Shown: in pieces, positions 12,803-21,381 of the stretch
How the letters are laid out: each line of letters begins with the position of its first letter
Numbering within the stretch: position 1 is the stretch's first letter
Assembly (NCBI GenBank): GCA_947173485.1
Contig: CAMWFH010000001.1
Span: 186,001 to 250,000 of the forward strand
DNA: 64,000 nt
Source: an uncultured Clostridia bacterium
GTDB taxonomy: Bacteria; Bacillota; Clostridia; Oscillospirales; Oscillospiraceae
Direction of reading: 5' to 3'
Made by a program: the position numbers and the translations under genes
Notes under the pieces: generated by a model
What the model saw: the letters and a program-made list of their open reading frames with translations, nothing else
Databases searched by the model: none
What the model was told of the DNA's origin: nothing

Positions 12803-14506
12803 ATGGGACAGGCCAACGAGCTGCGGGACAGCCTCCGCGCCATCGACCACCGGAGCTACCCCGCCTATAAGTCCCTGGCGGGCAGCTGGTCCTTCGGGAC
12901 CTACACGCTGCACATCGACCACGTCCAGGGGGACCCCTTTGCCGCCCCCTCCCTCCTCCGGGTGACGGTGGACCGGCAGACTGCGGGTTTCCCCACCGCC
13001 TGCTGGAGCGCCCCCTGGACCCGGACGGCCCTGGAGGATTACCTGCTCCGGCGCTTTAGCCGCTGCGCCGCCCGCTTCTCCCGCCAGGCCAAAGGCTCCG
13101 GCAAGAGCGGCCTTCTCGCCGTGGGCTGCCCCGGCCAGGAGGTGCTGGAGCGGACCGACTGCCAGGTCCGTGACGGGGCGGTCACCCTCCGGTTCGAGGT
13201 GGGCTTCCCCGCCAATGGCCGGACCATCAACGCCCGGGAGCTGGAGAAGATCCTCTTCGACTTCCTCCCGGCCTGCGTGGAGGACGGCCTGCTGTACGCC
13301 AGCACGCCCAAGGGGGAGGTCTCCCAGGTCGTGGCCCTGGCGGAGGACCAGCACGCCATCCGGGAGGCCCTGCCGGAGCTGGGCCTGGCCGCCTTCGTGG
13401 CGGACGGGTCCATCCTGCCCAGGGAGAGCGGCGTCTCCGACCGGCCTATGAAGGACGCCGTGCCCTTCCGGTCCCCAGCGACTATGGCGGTGGAGCTGGA
13501 CCTGCCCCATCGGGGGCGGATCCGGGGCATGGGCATCCGGCAGGGCATCACCCTGATCGCTGGCGGAGGCTACCACGGCAAATCCACCCTGCTGAAAGCG
13601 CTGGAGCGGGGCGTCTACGACCACATCGCCGGGGATGGCCGGGAGCATGTGATCACCGACGCCACCGCCATGAAGATTCGGGCGGAGGACGGCCGGAAGG
13701 TGACAGAGACGGATATCTCCCTCTTCATCAGCCACCTGCCCAGCGGCCGGGACACTGTCCGGTTCTCCACCCTGGACGCCAGCGGCAGCACCTCCCAGGC
13801 GGCCAACATCGCCGAGGCCCTGGAGGCCGGCAGCCGGCTCCTGCTGCTGGACGAGGACACCTCCGCCACCAACTTCATGGTCCGGGACGAGCTGATGCAG
13901 GCGGTGATCGCCCGGGAGCAGGAGCCGATCACCCCCTTTCTGGAGCGGGCCAGGGACCTGTGGGAACGGGCCGGCGTGTCCCTGATCCTGGTGGTGGGCA
14001 GCTGCGGGGCCTACTTCCACATCGCGGACCAGGTCATCCAGATGGACGCCTACCGCCCCCTGGACATCACCGCCCAGGCCAAGGCGGCGCTGGCGGGCCG
14101 GCAGGCCCCGGCCCTCTCCGCCCCTGGGTTCCACCTGCCCGCCGGGGAGCGGTCCATCGACCTCTCCGGCAGCAGCCAGCTCCGAAAGAACTACCGGGGC
14201 GATGGATACCGGCAGGAGCGGCTGAAGGTCAAGCGCTTTGGCAGGACCGCCTTCTCCGTAGGGGACCGGGAGGTGGACCTGCGGTATGTGGAGCAGCTGG
14301 TGGACCCAGACCAGACCCTGGCCCTGGCCTATATGATGCGCTACGCCCAGGAGCGCCTGGCGGGCCGGACCGTGGACGGCGTGGCCGCGGCGCTGCTGGC
14401 AGTCCTGGACCGGGAGGGGCTGGACGGCATCTGCGGCGGGCGGGTCCCGCCGGGACTGGCCCGGCCCCGTCCCCAGGAGATCTTTGCCTGCTTAGACCGC
14501 TATTGA
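12803..14506 (+). CDS. ABC-class ATPase (PF09818 family)
   Basis: 567 residues. Walker A is AGGGYHGKSTLL (about 254-262), an ABC-signature-like stretch is DASGSTSQAANI (325-336) and Walker B is LLLLDEDTSATN (346-357), as in the 'predicted ATPase of the ABC class' family. There is no transmembrane part and no partner permease, so it is a soluble ATPase of unknown role. ATG 12803 sits 2 nt after the CYTH stop, with GGGAGGG just inside that gene; a GTG at 12797 is an alternative start. Confidence 0.85.
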   Translation: MGQANELRDSLRAIDHRSYPAYKSLAGSWSFGTYTLHIDHVQGDPFAAPSLLRVTVDRQTAGFPTACWSAPWTRTALEDYLLRRFSRCAARFSRQAKGSGKSGLLAVGCPGQEVLERTDCQVRDGAVTLRFEVGFPANGRTINARELEKILFDFLPACVEDGLLYASTPKGEVSQVVALAEDQHAIREALPELGLAAFVADGSILPRESGVSDRPMKDAVPFRSPATMAVELDLPHRGRIRGMGIRQGITLIAGGGYHGKSTLLKALERGVYDHIAGDGREHVITDATAMKIRAEDGRKVTETDISLFISHLPSGRDTVRFSTLDASGSTSQAANIAEALEAGSRLLLLDEDTSATNFMVRDELMQAVIAREQEPITPFLERARDLWERAGVSLILVVGSCGAYFHIADQVIQMDAYRPLDITAQAKAALAGRQAPALSAPGFHLPAGERSIDLSGSSQLRKNYRGDGYRQERLKVKRFGRTAFSVGDREVDLRYVEQLVDPDQTLALAYMMRYAQERLAGRTVDGVAAALLAVLDREGLDGICGGRVPPGLARPRPQEIFACLDRY

Positions 14507-14514
14507 GACGGCGC

Positions 14515-14552
14515 GGTCCCCCCGGTACTGCCGGGGGGACCGGTCTTTTTTT
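14515..14552 (+). terminator. Terminator of CYTH / ABC-ATPase pair
   Basis: GGTCCCCCCGG and CCGGGGGGACC pair around a short loop; GGTCTTTTTTT follows. It begins 9 nt after the stop. Confidence 0.88.
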
Positions 14553-14575
14553 GCCGGAACTTGCGGGGGAAACGG

Positions 14576-14604
14576 TTGTCTTTTTCGGGGGTGTGTGCTA
14601 TACT
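14576..14604 (+). promoter_or_regulatory. Promoter of the envelope glycan operon
   Basis: TTGTCT (14576-14581), 17-nt spacer, TATACT (14599-14604), 40 nt before the PIG-L gene start. No other promoter is evident before 19761, so the four genes appear to be one transcript. Confidence 0.65.
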
Positions 14605-14643
14605 GCCTCTAGCTTCTTTTGTGTGGGAAGGACGTATGAACGT

Positions 14644-16107
14644 ATGAAACGACTGGCCTTCATCCCGCTGCTTTTTTTGCTGTGCCTGTCCCTCGCGCCG
14701 ACGGCCCAGGGGGCGGAGGGACCTGTCTATACCGCGGAGGGCTTTTCCAATCCCGCCAGCCTCTTTGACGGCAAGCGCAATACCTATACCGCCGCCAAGA
14801 CGGGCGGCCAGGTGACCGTGACCTGTCCGGGGGGCGCCGGCGGGCTGTATATCGAGTTCGACCGCCTGCCCCAGCCCTGGACCCTCTCCAATGGGGAGAC
14901 ATCGGTCCCCTGCGGGGAGAAGGGCTTTCTGCATGAGTATGTGGACCTGTCCGCCCAGTTCACCGCCCCGCCGGAGGCCCTGACGCTGTCCTTCCCGGAG
15001 GGGACGGTCATCGCGGATATCTACGCTCTCCCCGCCGGTGAGCCCCTGCCGGACTGGGTACAGACCTGGGAGGCCCCCTATGAGGAGGCGGACCTGCTCC
15101 TGCTCTCCTCCCACTCCGATGATGAGCAGCTCTTTTTTGCCGGGGTCCTGCCCTATTACGCCGTGGAGCGGCAGCTGCGGGTCCAGGTGGCCTACCTGGT
15201 CCAGCACTTTGAGGCCAATGGCGTCCAGGACCACCAGCGGCCCCACGAGCAGCTGGACGGCCTCTGGACTGTGGGGGTGCGGCACTATCCGCTGATCTCC
15301 GGCTTTCCCGACCTGTACTCCGAGTCCAAGGACCGCTCCACCGCCCTGAAGCGGGCCATCGCCGTCTATGAGGGGGCGGGGGACAGCTATGAGGACTTCG
15401 TGGGCTACATCGCCGGCTGTATCCGTCAATGCAAACCTCTAGTAGTGGTGTCCCACGACTTTGATGGGGAGTACGGCCACGGGACCCACGTCCTCTGCGC
15501 CGACGCCCTGCAGGCGGCCATCACCGCCGCCGGCGAGGGGGAGGACCCCTGGACGGCGGAAAAAGCCTACTCCCATCTATACGCAGAAAACCAGATCGTC
15601 ATGGACTGGGACACCCCCTATGAGAGCCTGGGCGGCAAGACGCCCTTCCAGGTGACCCAGGACGGCTTCGCCTGCCACAAGAGCCAGCACTGGACCTGGT
15701 TCTATGGCTGGATCTACGGCAAGGGGGGCAGTCCCATCACCAAGGCCAGCCAGGTCAAGACCTACTCCCCCTGCCAGTACGGCCTCTATCACACCACCGT
15801 CGGCCCGGACGAGACCGGCGGGGACTTCTTCGAGAACGTGGAGACCTACGCCCAGCGCTATGCGCGGATAGAGGCGGAGCGGGCGGAGGCCGAGCGCCTG
15901 GCGGCTGAACAGGCCGCAAAGGAAGAGGCGGAGCGGCAGGAAGCGGAACGCTTAGAGACAGAGCGGCAGGCGGCGGAGCAGCTGGAAGCTGTCAAGCAGG
16001 CCGCGGCCCAGCGGAAACGCCTTGTCACCCGAATCGTCCTGCTGGCCGCGGGAGCGGCTGCTGCCGTCCTGCTGGCCGGGTCTGTCATTTGGAGGAAACG
16101 CAGATGA
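14644..16107 (+). CDS. Secreted, membrane-anchored PIG-L family deacetylase
   Basis: 487 residues. A signal peptide (about 1-23, ends AQGA), an F5/8-type-C-like sugar-binding region (about 25-130; SNPASLFDGKRNTY), the PIG-L/LmbE domain with the zinc motif HSDDE (157-161) and the distal GHGTH (279-283), a Glu/Ala-rich charged coiled coil (about 405-458), then a transmembrane helix (463-483) with RKRR inside. The enzyme domain faces outward and should remove N-acetyl groups from a surface sugar; the substrate is unknown. The frame is open far upstream, but the promoter and signal peptide fix the ATG at 14644. Its TGA overlaps the next ATG. Confidence 0.85.
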   Translation: MKRLAFIPLLFLLCLSLAPTAQGAEGPVYTAEGFSNPASLFDGKRNTYTAAKTGGQVTVTCPGGAGGLYIEFDRLPQPWTLSNGETSVPCGEKGFLHEYVDLSAQFTAPPEALTLSFPEGTVIADIYALPAGEPLPDWVQTWEAPYEEADLLLLSSHSDDEQLFFAGVLPYYAVERQLRVQVAYLVQHFEANGVQDHQRPHEQLDGLWTVGVRHYPLISGFPDLYSESKDRSTALKRAIAVYEGAGDSYEDFVGYIAGCIRQCKPLVVVSHDFDGEYGHGTHVLCADALQAAITAAGEGEDPWTAEKAYSHLYAENQIVMDWDTPYESLGGKTPFQVTQDGFACHKSQHWTWFYGWIYGKGGSPITKASQVKTYSPCQYGLYHTTVGPDETGGDFFENVETYAQRYARIEAERAEAERLAAEQAAKEEAERQEAERLETERQAAEQLEAVKQAAAQRKRLVTRIVLLAAGAAAAVLLAGSVIWRKRR

Positions 16108-17174
16108 ATATACAGTCTGTCACCGCGATCATCCCCGCCTATAAGCCGGACGAGAAGCTGCTCCATACCCTCCGTGGCCTGCTCGATGCCGGGTTCACCG
16201 ATATCTTAGTGGTGGACGACGGCGGCGGGCCGGACTTCGCCCCCATCTTTGAAGAGGTGGAGGCCCTGCCGGGCTGTACCCTTCTGCGCCATGAGGTCAA
16301 CCGGGGCAAGGGGGCCGCTCTCAAGACCGCCTTCGCCTACTTTATGGAGAACCGCCCGGACAAGGCCGGGGTGGTCACCGCCGATGCCGACGGCCAGCAC
16401 CTGGCCCAGGACATCGCCGCCGTCTCGGAGAAAATGCTGGAGACGGGGCATATCGTCCTAGGCGTCCGGGATTTCGATGACCCCAAGGTGCCGCCCAGGA
16501 GCCGGAGCGGCAATAAGATCACCATCGGCGTGTTCCGGCTGTTCTTCGGGATGAAGATCAGCGACACCCAGACGGGCCTCCGGGCCTTCCCCCGATCCAG
16601 CCTGCCGGGGATGGCGGCGGCCAAGGGGGACCGGTACGAGTTCGAGACCCAGATGCTCTTCCTCATGAGCCGGAACAAGATCCCCTTCGATGAGGTGAAG
16701 ATCGCCACGGTCTATCTGGAGGACAACCGCTCCTCCCACTTCCGGGTGGTCCGGGACAGCATCCGCATCTACTCCCTGATCCTGAACTACCTTCTCAGCT
16801 CCATCGCCGCGGCGGTCATAGACGAACTGGCATTTTTCCTGCTGAAAAGCCTCTCTGTATTGTCCCTCCTGCCCATCCCCGCCACCTGGACCGCCGCCAT
16901 CCTGGCCCGGATCGTGTCCTCCCTGGCCAATTTCTTCATCAACGCACGGATCGTGTTCGGCGGCAGGGCCGGGAAACGGTCGCTGGTGCGCTATTACGCC
17001 CTGGCGGTGGTCCAGCTCACCGTCTCCACCGCCCTGGTGTTCCTGGCTGAAAAGGCCTTCGCCATCACAGCGCCGGCGCTGTCCACTCTGGTCAAGACCC
17101 TGGTGGACACCATTCTCTTCTTCTTCAGCTTCCGCATCCAACACAAATGGGTCTTCAACGACAAAACCATGTGA
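16104..17174 (+). CDS. Glycosyltransferase family 2 fused to GtrA-like membrane domain
   Basis: 356 residues. The N-terminal GT2 domain (about 1-235) shows AIIPAYKPDEKL, VVDDGGG, the DADGQH metal motif and a GLRAF-type acceptor motif, like polyprenyl-phosphate glucosyl/mannosyltransferases of the DPM/GtrB group. The C-terminal part (about 240-350) has four hydrophobic segments ending in FRIQHKWVF, the GtrA/DPMS-like flippase signature. Together they would make and flip a lipid-linked sugar. ATG 16104 overlaps the PIG-L stop (ATGA) with GGAGG just upstream; the longer TTG start lacks support. Confidence 0.88.
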   Translation: MNIQSVTAIIPAYKPDEKLLHTLRGLLDAGFTDILVVDDGGGPDFAPIFEEVEALPGCTLLRHEVNRGKGAALKTAFAYFMENRPDKAGVVTADADGQHLAQDIAAVSEKMLETGHIVLGVRDFDDPKVPPRSRSGNKITIGVFRLFFGMKISDTQTGLRAFPRSSLPGMAAAKGDRYEFETQMLFLMSRNKIPFDEVKIATVYLEDNRSSHFRVVRDSIRIYSLILNYLLSSIAAAVIDELAFFLLKSLSVLSLLPIPATWTAAILARIVSSLANFFINARIVFGGRAGKRSLVRYYALAVVQLTVSTALVFLAEKAFAITAPALSTLVKTLVDTILFFFSFRIQHKWVFNDKTM

Positions 17175-17189
17175 AAGGAACGCAGCCTT

Positions 17190-18692
17190 ATGCTATCCTT
17201 CAAGCAGGTCTATCTGGCCTATGTGGCCATCCTGGCCATCCTGGTGGGGTCTGCCACCTTCTATGTCCGCTCCCTTCTCCGGGACTACGAGGCCGCCCAG
17301 CCAGAGCAGCGGGCCTGGGAGGTGGCGGAGGCCCTGGCCTCTGACGCCACTGCCGGCCGGTTCTGGGACCGGTTCCCCCTTCCGGCTGTCTCCCTGGGGC
17401 CCTATGAGCAGGGCATGGACCTCCAGACCGGCTACCCCGCCCTCTTCACCGGGGAGGACCTGCGGGCGATCCCCAAGAGCGGCCAGCACGGGGAGGACGA
17501 ACTGACCTACCTCATCACCAGCGGCGACTTCCCCCTGGCGGAGGTCCATCTCCAGGCGGTTGGGCCAGCAGTCACCAGGCTGGGGCTGTTCACCACCCGG
17601 GAGTGGGCGGCAACGGACATCCAACTGCTGCTGGAGCCCCGGGACTACTACATGGACCTGCCCCCCTCCCATTATTTCACCGTCCGGCTCAACGGCCAGG
17701 ACCTGACGGCGGACGCGAGCGGGCGCTACAGCGTCTCCGGCCTGTACCTGAAGCCGGTCTTTGCCATCGCCGACCCCAGCGGCGCCCCAGCCAATTACGC
17801 CATCAAGGATGGGCAGATCCTGCCGGAGCTCTACAGCTATGACCTGACCCTTCCCGCCGCTCTGCTGGTGGATACGGACAAGGGCTTCTACCAGGGGAAC
17901 GCGGTGGAGAACGACCAGATCCGCCATGTCATCGCCTCCATCGAAAAGCCCTCCGTGACCATCTCCGACACATACGGCAACACCATCCCCTATGAGGGAG
18001 GCGCGCTGCCGCTGACCCGCATCACCATCACAGCGGAGGAGGGGTATACCGTATCTGTCCAGGGCCAGCCGGCTGTCCCCAACAGGACCTTCTTCCCGGA
18101 TGAATATGCCCACTTTGCCGAATTTGTCCCCGGCCTGCCCCAGACCCAGGTCTACGATATCGTCATCCTCCGGGAGAACGGGGAGGCTGTCGTGACGGAC
18201 CCGGCGGGGACCGCCGCGACCCTGCTTGCGGGGGAGCATACCCTCACCGCCCAGCCCGCCCCCCTGGACGCCGTGCCGGCGGAGCTGGGGGTGGACGTGC
18301 TGGACATCGCCCAGAAGTGGAGCCTCTTTATGAGCAACGACCTGGCCTTCTCCAAGGTGTCGCCCTACCTGATCCGGGATTCCTACCAGTACCAGGTGGC
18401 CTACCGCTACGCCCACGGCATCGACATCACCTTCACCAGCCGCCACACCCTGGCCGCTCCCCCCTTCACCGATGCCGCCGCCACCAACTTCCAGTGGCTC
18501 GCGGAGGGGCAGTGCTTTTCGGTGGATATCCACTTCGTGAAGCATATGCGCCTAGCCAGCGGCATGGCGGTGGACGACACCATGAACGACCGGTTCTACT
18601 TCGTCTTGTATGACGACACTGACAACGGCATAGACGACCCCGCCTGGAAGATCGGCGGGATGAAGGAGATCGTGGAAAATGGGAAAGTATGA
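17190..18692 (+). CDS. Membrane-anchored extracellular protein, function unknown
   Basis: 500 residues. One N-terminal transmembrane segment (about 7-27, VYLAYVAILAILVGSATFYV) and a long extracellular part rich in beta-type, Gly/Pro/Asp sequence (FTVRLNGQDLTADASGRY, TITAEEGYTVSVQGQPAVPN) that looks like several small Ig-like strands repeated. No catalytic motif or Cys pattern was recognised. AAAGGA precedes the ATG 14 nt after the GT2 gene. Its last 14 nt overlap the phosphodiester glycosidase gene, so the products are probably made in fixed ratio. It could be a scaffold or acceptor for the glycan made by its neighbours. Confidence 0.75.
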   Translation: MLSFKQVYLAYVAILAILVGSATFYVRSLLRDYEAAQPEQRAWEVAEALASDATAGRFWDRFPLPAVSLGPYEQGMDLQTGYPALFTGEDLRAIPKSGQHGEDELTYLITSGDFPLAEVHLQAVGPAVTRLGLFTTREWAATDIQLLLEPRDYYMDLPPSHYFTVRLNGQDLTADASGRYSVSGLYLKPVFAIADPSGAPANYAIKDGQILPELYSYDLTLPAALLVDTDKGFYQGNAVENDQIRHVIASIEKPSVTISDTYGNTIPYEGGALPLTRITITAEEGYTVSVQGQPAVPNRTFFPDEYAHFAEFVPGLPQTQVYDIVILRENGEAVVTDPAGTAATLLAGEHTLTAQPAPLDAVPAELGVDVLDIAQKWSLFMSNDLAFSKVSPYLIRDSYQYQVAYRYAHGIDITFTSRHTLAAPPFTDAAATNFQWLAEGQCFSVDIHFVKHMRLASGMAVDDTMNDRFYFVLYDDTDNGIDDPAWKIGGMKEIVENGKV

Positions 18693-19761
18693 GCAACGGT
18701 CCATGGGCCGGACCATCGGTACATTCGCCCTCCGGGCCCTGGCGGTGGTGCTCACCGCCCTCCTGGCCCTGGTCCTGACCCTGGTCCTCTCCCTGCGGAT
18801 GATCTGCTCCAGCGACTTCCCCTCCGCCCAGCAGATGTTCGTCACCACCATCCTGGAGACGGGGCAGCTGAAGTTCCTGGCCTCTTGGTTCCTGAGCCCG
18901 GAGGAGATCCAGGCCATCGTGGACCAGAACTCCATGAAGGCCCTGAACGCGGCGGTGGACACCGGCCTGATCCAGATCGGCGGCGCCGGCACCGGGGACG
19001 AGGGCCCGGCGGCGGAGCAGGCGGAGATCGAGGTGGTGGAGGTGCCGGGGGCCACCTATACCGGGACCATGATGATCGTGAAGGACCCCTCCCGGGTCAG
19101 TCTGGCCACCATCTACCCCTGGCGGGCCACCGGCGTGCCCCTGGATCAGCTGGTGGAGGACGCCGGGGCCGTGGCCGGCATCAACGGCGGGCTCTATGAC
19201 TCCACCAACAACACCGGCGGCAAGCCCTATGGCGTGGTGGTCTCCAACGGGGAGATCCAGTGCAACAAGCCCGGCGAGTGGCCGGGGCTGGTCCTGATCG
19301 GCTTCACAGAGGACGATATCCTCCAGATCATCGACATCAACGGCATGACCGCCGGAGAGGTGGAGGACCTGGTGGCGCGGGAGCAGATCCGGGACGCGGT
19401 GACCTTCCAGGAGGAGGCCAGCGATGCCAACAACCACTTCGTCCAGCTGATCATCAACAACGAGCGCCGGGAGATGAACGGCATGGGCAGCGGCCTCAAC
19501 CCCCGCACCGCCATCGGTCAGCGCGCTGACGGCTCGGTGCTGCTGTTCGTCACCAACGGCCGGGGCAAGTCCGGTCACCTGGGGGCCTCCAGCGGGGACC
19601 TGATCGACGTGATGGAGTCCTTCGGCGCGGTCAACGCCGCCAACTTAGACGGCGGCAGCTCCTCCTGTATGTACTACGATGGCGAATACCTGATGACCAG
19701 CGTCACCTTCTACTACTCCAACTCCTCCTGGAAGCTCCCGGCGGGGTTCGTGGTCAAATAG
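18679..19761 (+). CDS. Phosphodiester glycosidase family protein (NAGPA domain), membrane-anchored
   Basis: 360 residues. A transmembrane anchor at about 15-40 and then a domain of the N-acetylglucosamine-1-phosphodiester glycosidase (NAGPA/DUF2233) family: AGAVAGINGGLYD, GVVVSNGE, LNPRTAIGQRADGSVLLFVTNGR and the closing NAANLDGGSSSCMYYDG. Bacterial members cleave sugar-1-phosphodiester bonds in exopolysaccharide or teichoic acid-like polymers. With the PIG-L deacetylase and GT2 upstream it suggests modification and trimming of a sugar-phosphate surface polymer. It is translated from an ATG inside the end of the preceding gene. Confidence 0.87.
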   Translation: MGKYEQRSMGRTIGTFALRALAVVLTALLALVLTLVLSLRMICSSDFPSAQQMFVTTILETGQLKFLASWFLSPEEIQAIVDQNSMKALNAAVDTGLIQIGGAGTGDEGPAAEQAEIEVVEVPGATYTGTMMIVKDPSRVSLATIYPWRATGVPLDQLVEDAGAVAGINGGLYDSTNNTGGKPYGVVVSNGEIQCNKPGEWPGLVLIGFTEDDILQIIDINGMTAGEVEDLVAREQIRDAVTFQEEASDANNHFVQLIINNERREMNGMGSGLNPRTAIGQRADGSVLLFVTNGRGKSGHLGASSGDLIDVMESFGAVNAANLDGGSSSCMYYDGEYLMTSVTFYYSNSSWKLPAGFVVK

Positions 19762-19776
19762 TGCTCAAATAAGCGC

Positions 19777-19815
19777 AAAGCACCCGGACGAGGACCGGGT
19801 GCTTTCCTTTTCCCC
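19777..19815 (+). terminator. Terminator of the envelope operon
   Basis: AAAGCACCCGG and CCGGGTGCTTT pair perfectly across 7 nt, followed by CCTTTTCC. It also lies 1 nt beyond the end of the convergent 85-aa gene. Confidence 0.85.
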
Positions 19816-20073
19816 CTATAGGAGCGCCGTCAGGAGCCATGCCAGCCCCATGCCGCCGGCTCCCAGGGCCGTCCAGCACAGCGCCCGCCAAGGCCGCCTG
19901 GAGCGCCCCTTCCCCTCTCCATAGCTCTGGGCCACCTCCCGGGCCTGGGCGATCACCTTCTCCGGCGTCATCCCCCCAAAGGCCCCGTCCCGCACGATAA
20001 AGATCGCCTGCTCGAACAGCGCCGGATCCGGCGTGTCCACGATGACCACCCGTCTCGTCAGTCCCTTCACCAT
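19816..20073 (-). CDS. Small tail-anchored hypothetical protein
   Basis: 85 residues. The first half is soluble (VVIVDTPDPALFEQAIFIV, then GGMTPEKVIAQAREVAQSY); after a basic linker (GKGRSRRP) a single hydrophobic C-terminal helix (GAGGMGLAWLLTALL) follows, so it should be membrane-attached with its N-terminus inside. Function unknown. A GAGGAG lies 13 nt before the ATG. It is convergent with the envelope operon. Confidence 0.6.
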   Translation of the reverse strand: MVKGLTRRVVIVDTPDPALFEQAIFIVRDGAFGGMTPEKVIAQAREVAQSYGEGKGRSRRPWRALCWTALGAGGMGLAWLLTALL

Positions 20074-20199
20074 TCACCCATCAGCTCCTCTCGCATCTGT
20101 TCACACCGTCATTGTGTCCCGCCGGCGGGCAGATCATTCCAGCGCCGCCAATTTTTACAGGTGCTTTCCCACTTTTTTGCCAGATCTCCATTTTTTATA

Positions 20200-20228
20200 T
20201 TGAACTCCCGGGAAAGATCGTGTATACT
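20200..20228 (+). promoter_or_regulatory. pta promoter
   Basis: TTGAAC (20200-20205), 17-nt spacer, TATACT (20223-20228), 63 nt upstream of the ATG. Confidence 0.72.
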
Positions 20229-20290
20229 GTCCATAGAGACTCAACGCCCCGGTCCCGGGGACCAGGAGCGAAATAAACAGGAGGTCAACT

Positions 20291-21310
20291 ATGTTTACAT
20301 CTCTGCTGAACAATCTGAAGGCGAAGCGCCGCACCATCGTTTTCACCGAGGGCCATGACGGCCGCATCCAGGCCGCCGCGGAGCGGCTGCTCCAGGAGGA
20401 CCTGATGGACGTCATCCTCCTTGGCGATGTGGAGGAGGTCACGTCCCTGTCCAAGAAGAACGGCTACGACGTGTCCAAGGCCACCATCATCGACCCCAAG
20501 ACCTATCCCGAGATGGACGCCATGGTGGAGAAGATGGTGGAGCTGCGCAAGGGCAAGATGAGCCCCGAGGACTGCCGGGCCAACCTGCTGAAGGGCAACT
20601 ACTTCGGCACCATGCTGGTGAAGCTGGGCAAGGCCGACGCCCTTCTGGGCGGCGCTACCTACTCCACCGCCGACACCGTCCGCCCCGCCCTCCAGCTGAT
20701 CAAGACCAAGCCCGGCGCCCACCTGGTCTCCTCCTGCTTTATCATGAAGCGCGACACCGGCGACGAGGCCCTGCGGCTCCTCTGCATGGGCGACTGCGCT
20801 ATCAATATCTCCTATGAGGACAGCGTGGACAAGGAGGGCAACGTGACTGTCTCCGCCGCCCAGAAGCTGGCGGAGGTGGCCGTGGAGAGCGCCAAGACCG
20901 CCAAGTTCTTCGGCATCGAGCCCAAGGTGGCTATGCTCAGCTTCTCCACCAAGGGCTCCGGCAAGGGCGCCACCGTGCCCCTCAGCGCCGCCGCCACTAA
21001 GGTGGCCCAGGAGCTGGCTCCCGAGTTCGCCATTGATGGCGAGATGCAGTTCGACGCCGCCGTCTCCCCCACCGTGGGCCAGCTGAAGTTCCCCGGCTCC
21101 GCCGTGGCCGGCTACGCCAACACCTTCATCTTCCCCAACATCGAGGCGGGCAACATCGGCTATAAGATCGCCCAGCGCCTGGGCGGCTACGAGGCCTACG
21201 GCCCCATCCTCCAGGGCCTGAACGCCCCCATCAATGACCTGAGCCGGGGCTGTGACGCCGAGGAGGTCTACAAGATGGCCATCATCACCGCCGGTATGGC
21301 GGGTATGTGA
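20291..21310 (+). CDS. pta: Phosphate acetyltransferase
   Basis: 339 residues, the normal length for the single-domain enzyme. It interconverts acetyl-CoA and acetyl phosphate and feeds acetate formation. Seen: IVFTEGHDGRIQAAAERL, ADALLGGATYSTADTVRPALQLI (the family signature), GLINISYEDS-like region, SFSTKGSGKG and the C-terminal NTFIFPNIEAGNIGYKIAQRLGG with GLNAPINDLSRGC. ATG follows AGGAGG. No acetate kinase gene is in the window. Confidence 0.96.
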   Translation: MFTSLLNNLKAKRRTIVFTEGHDGRIQAAAERLLQEDLMDVILLGDVEEVTSLSKKNGYDVSKATIIDPKTYPEMDAMVEKMVELRKGKMSPEDCRANLLKGNYFGTMLVKLGKADALLGGATYSTADTVRPALQLIKTKPGAHLVSSCFIMKRDTGDEALRLLCMGDCAINISYEDSVDKEGNVTVSAAQKLAEVAVESAKTAKFFGIEPKVAMLSFSTKGSGKGATVPLSAAATKVAQELAPEFAIDGEMQFDAAVSPTVGQLKFPGSAVAGYANTFIFPNIEAGNIGYKIAQRLGGYEAYGPILQGLNAPINDLSRGCDAEEVYKMAIITAGMAGM

Positions 21311-21344
21311 ACCCCTTCCCATTTCCCACTTCCCAAAAGCACGC

Positions 21345-21380
21345 CGGGGCGGCATGGTGATCCATGCCGCCCCGCTCTTT
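21345..21380. terminator. Bidirectional terminator between pta and the CaCA antiporter gene
   Basis: Perfect 13-bp stem CGGGGCGGCATGG / CCATGCCGCCCCG with a 4-nt loop. CTCTTT follows on the plus strand and CGTGCTTTT on the minus strand. Confidence 0.82.
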
Positions 21381-21381
21381 A

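Noticed and set aside
12740..14134. 464-residue minus-strand frame opposite the ABC-class ATPase
   Set aside because: Shadow of a gene with Walker motifs; low-complexity Gly/Val/Leu composition.
13960..14643. N-terminal extension of the PIG-L gene to base 13960
   Set aside because: It passes through the ABC-ATPase gene, its terminator and the new promoter; the signal peptide begins at 14644.
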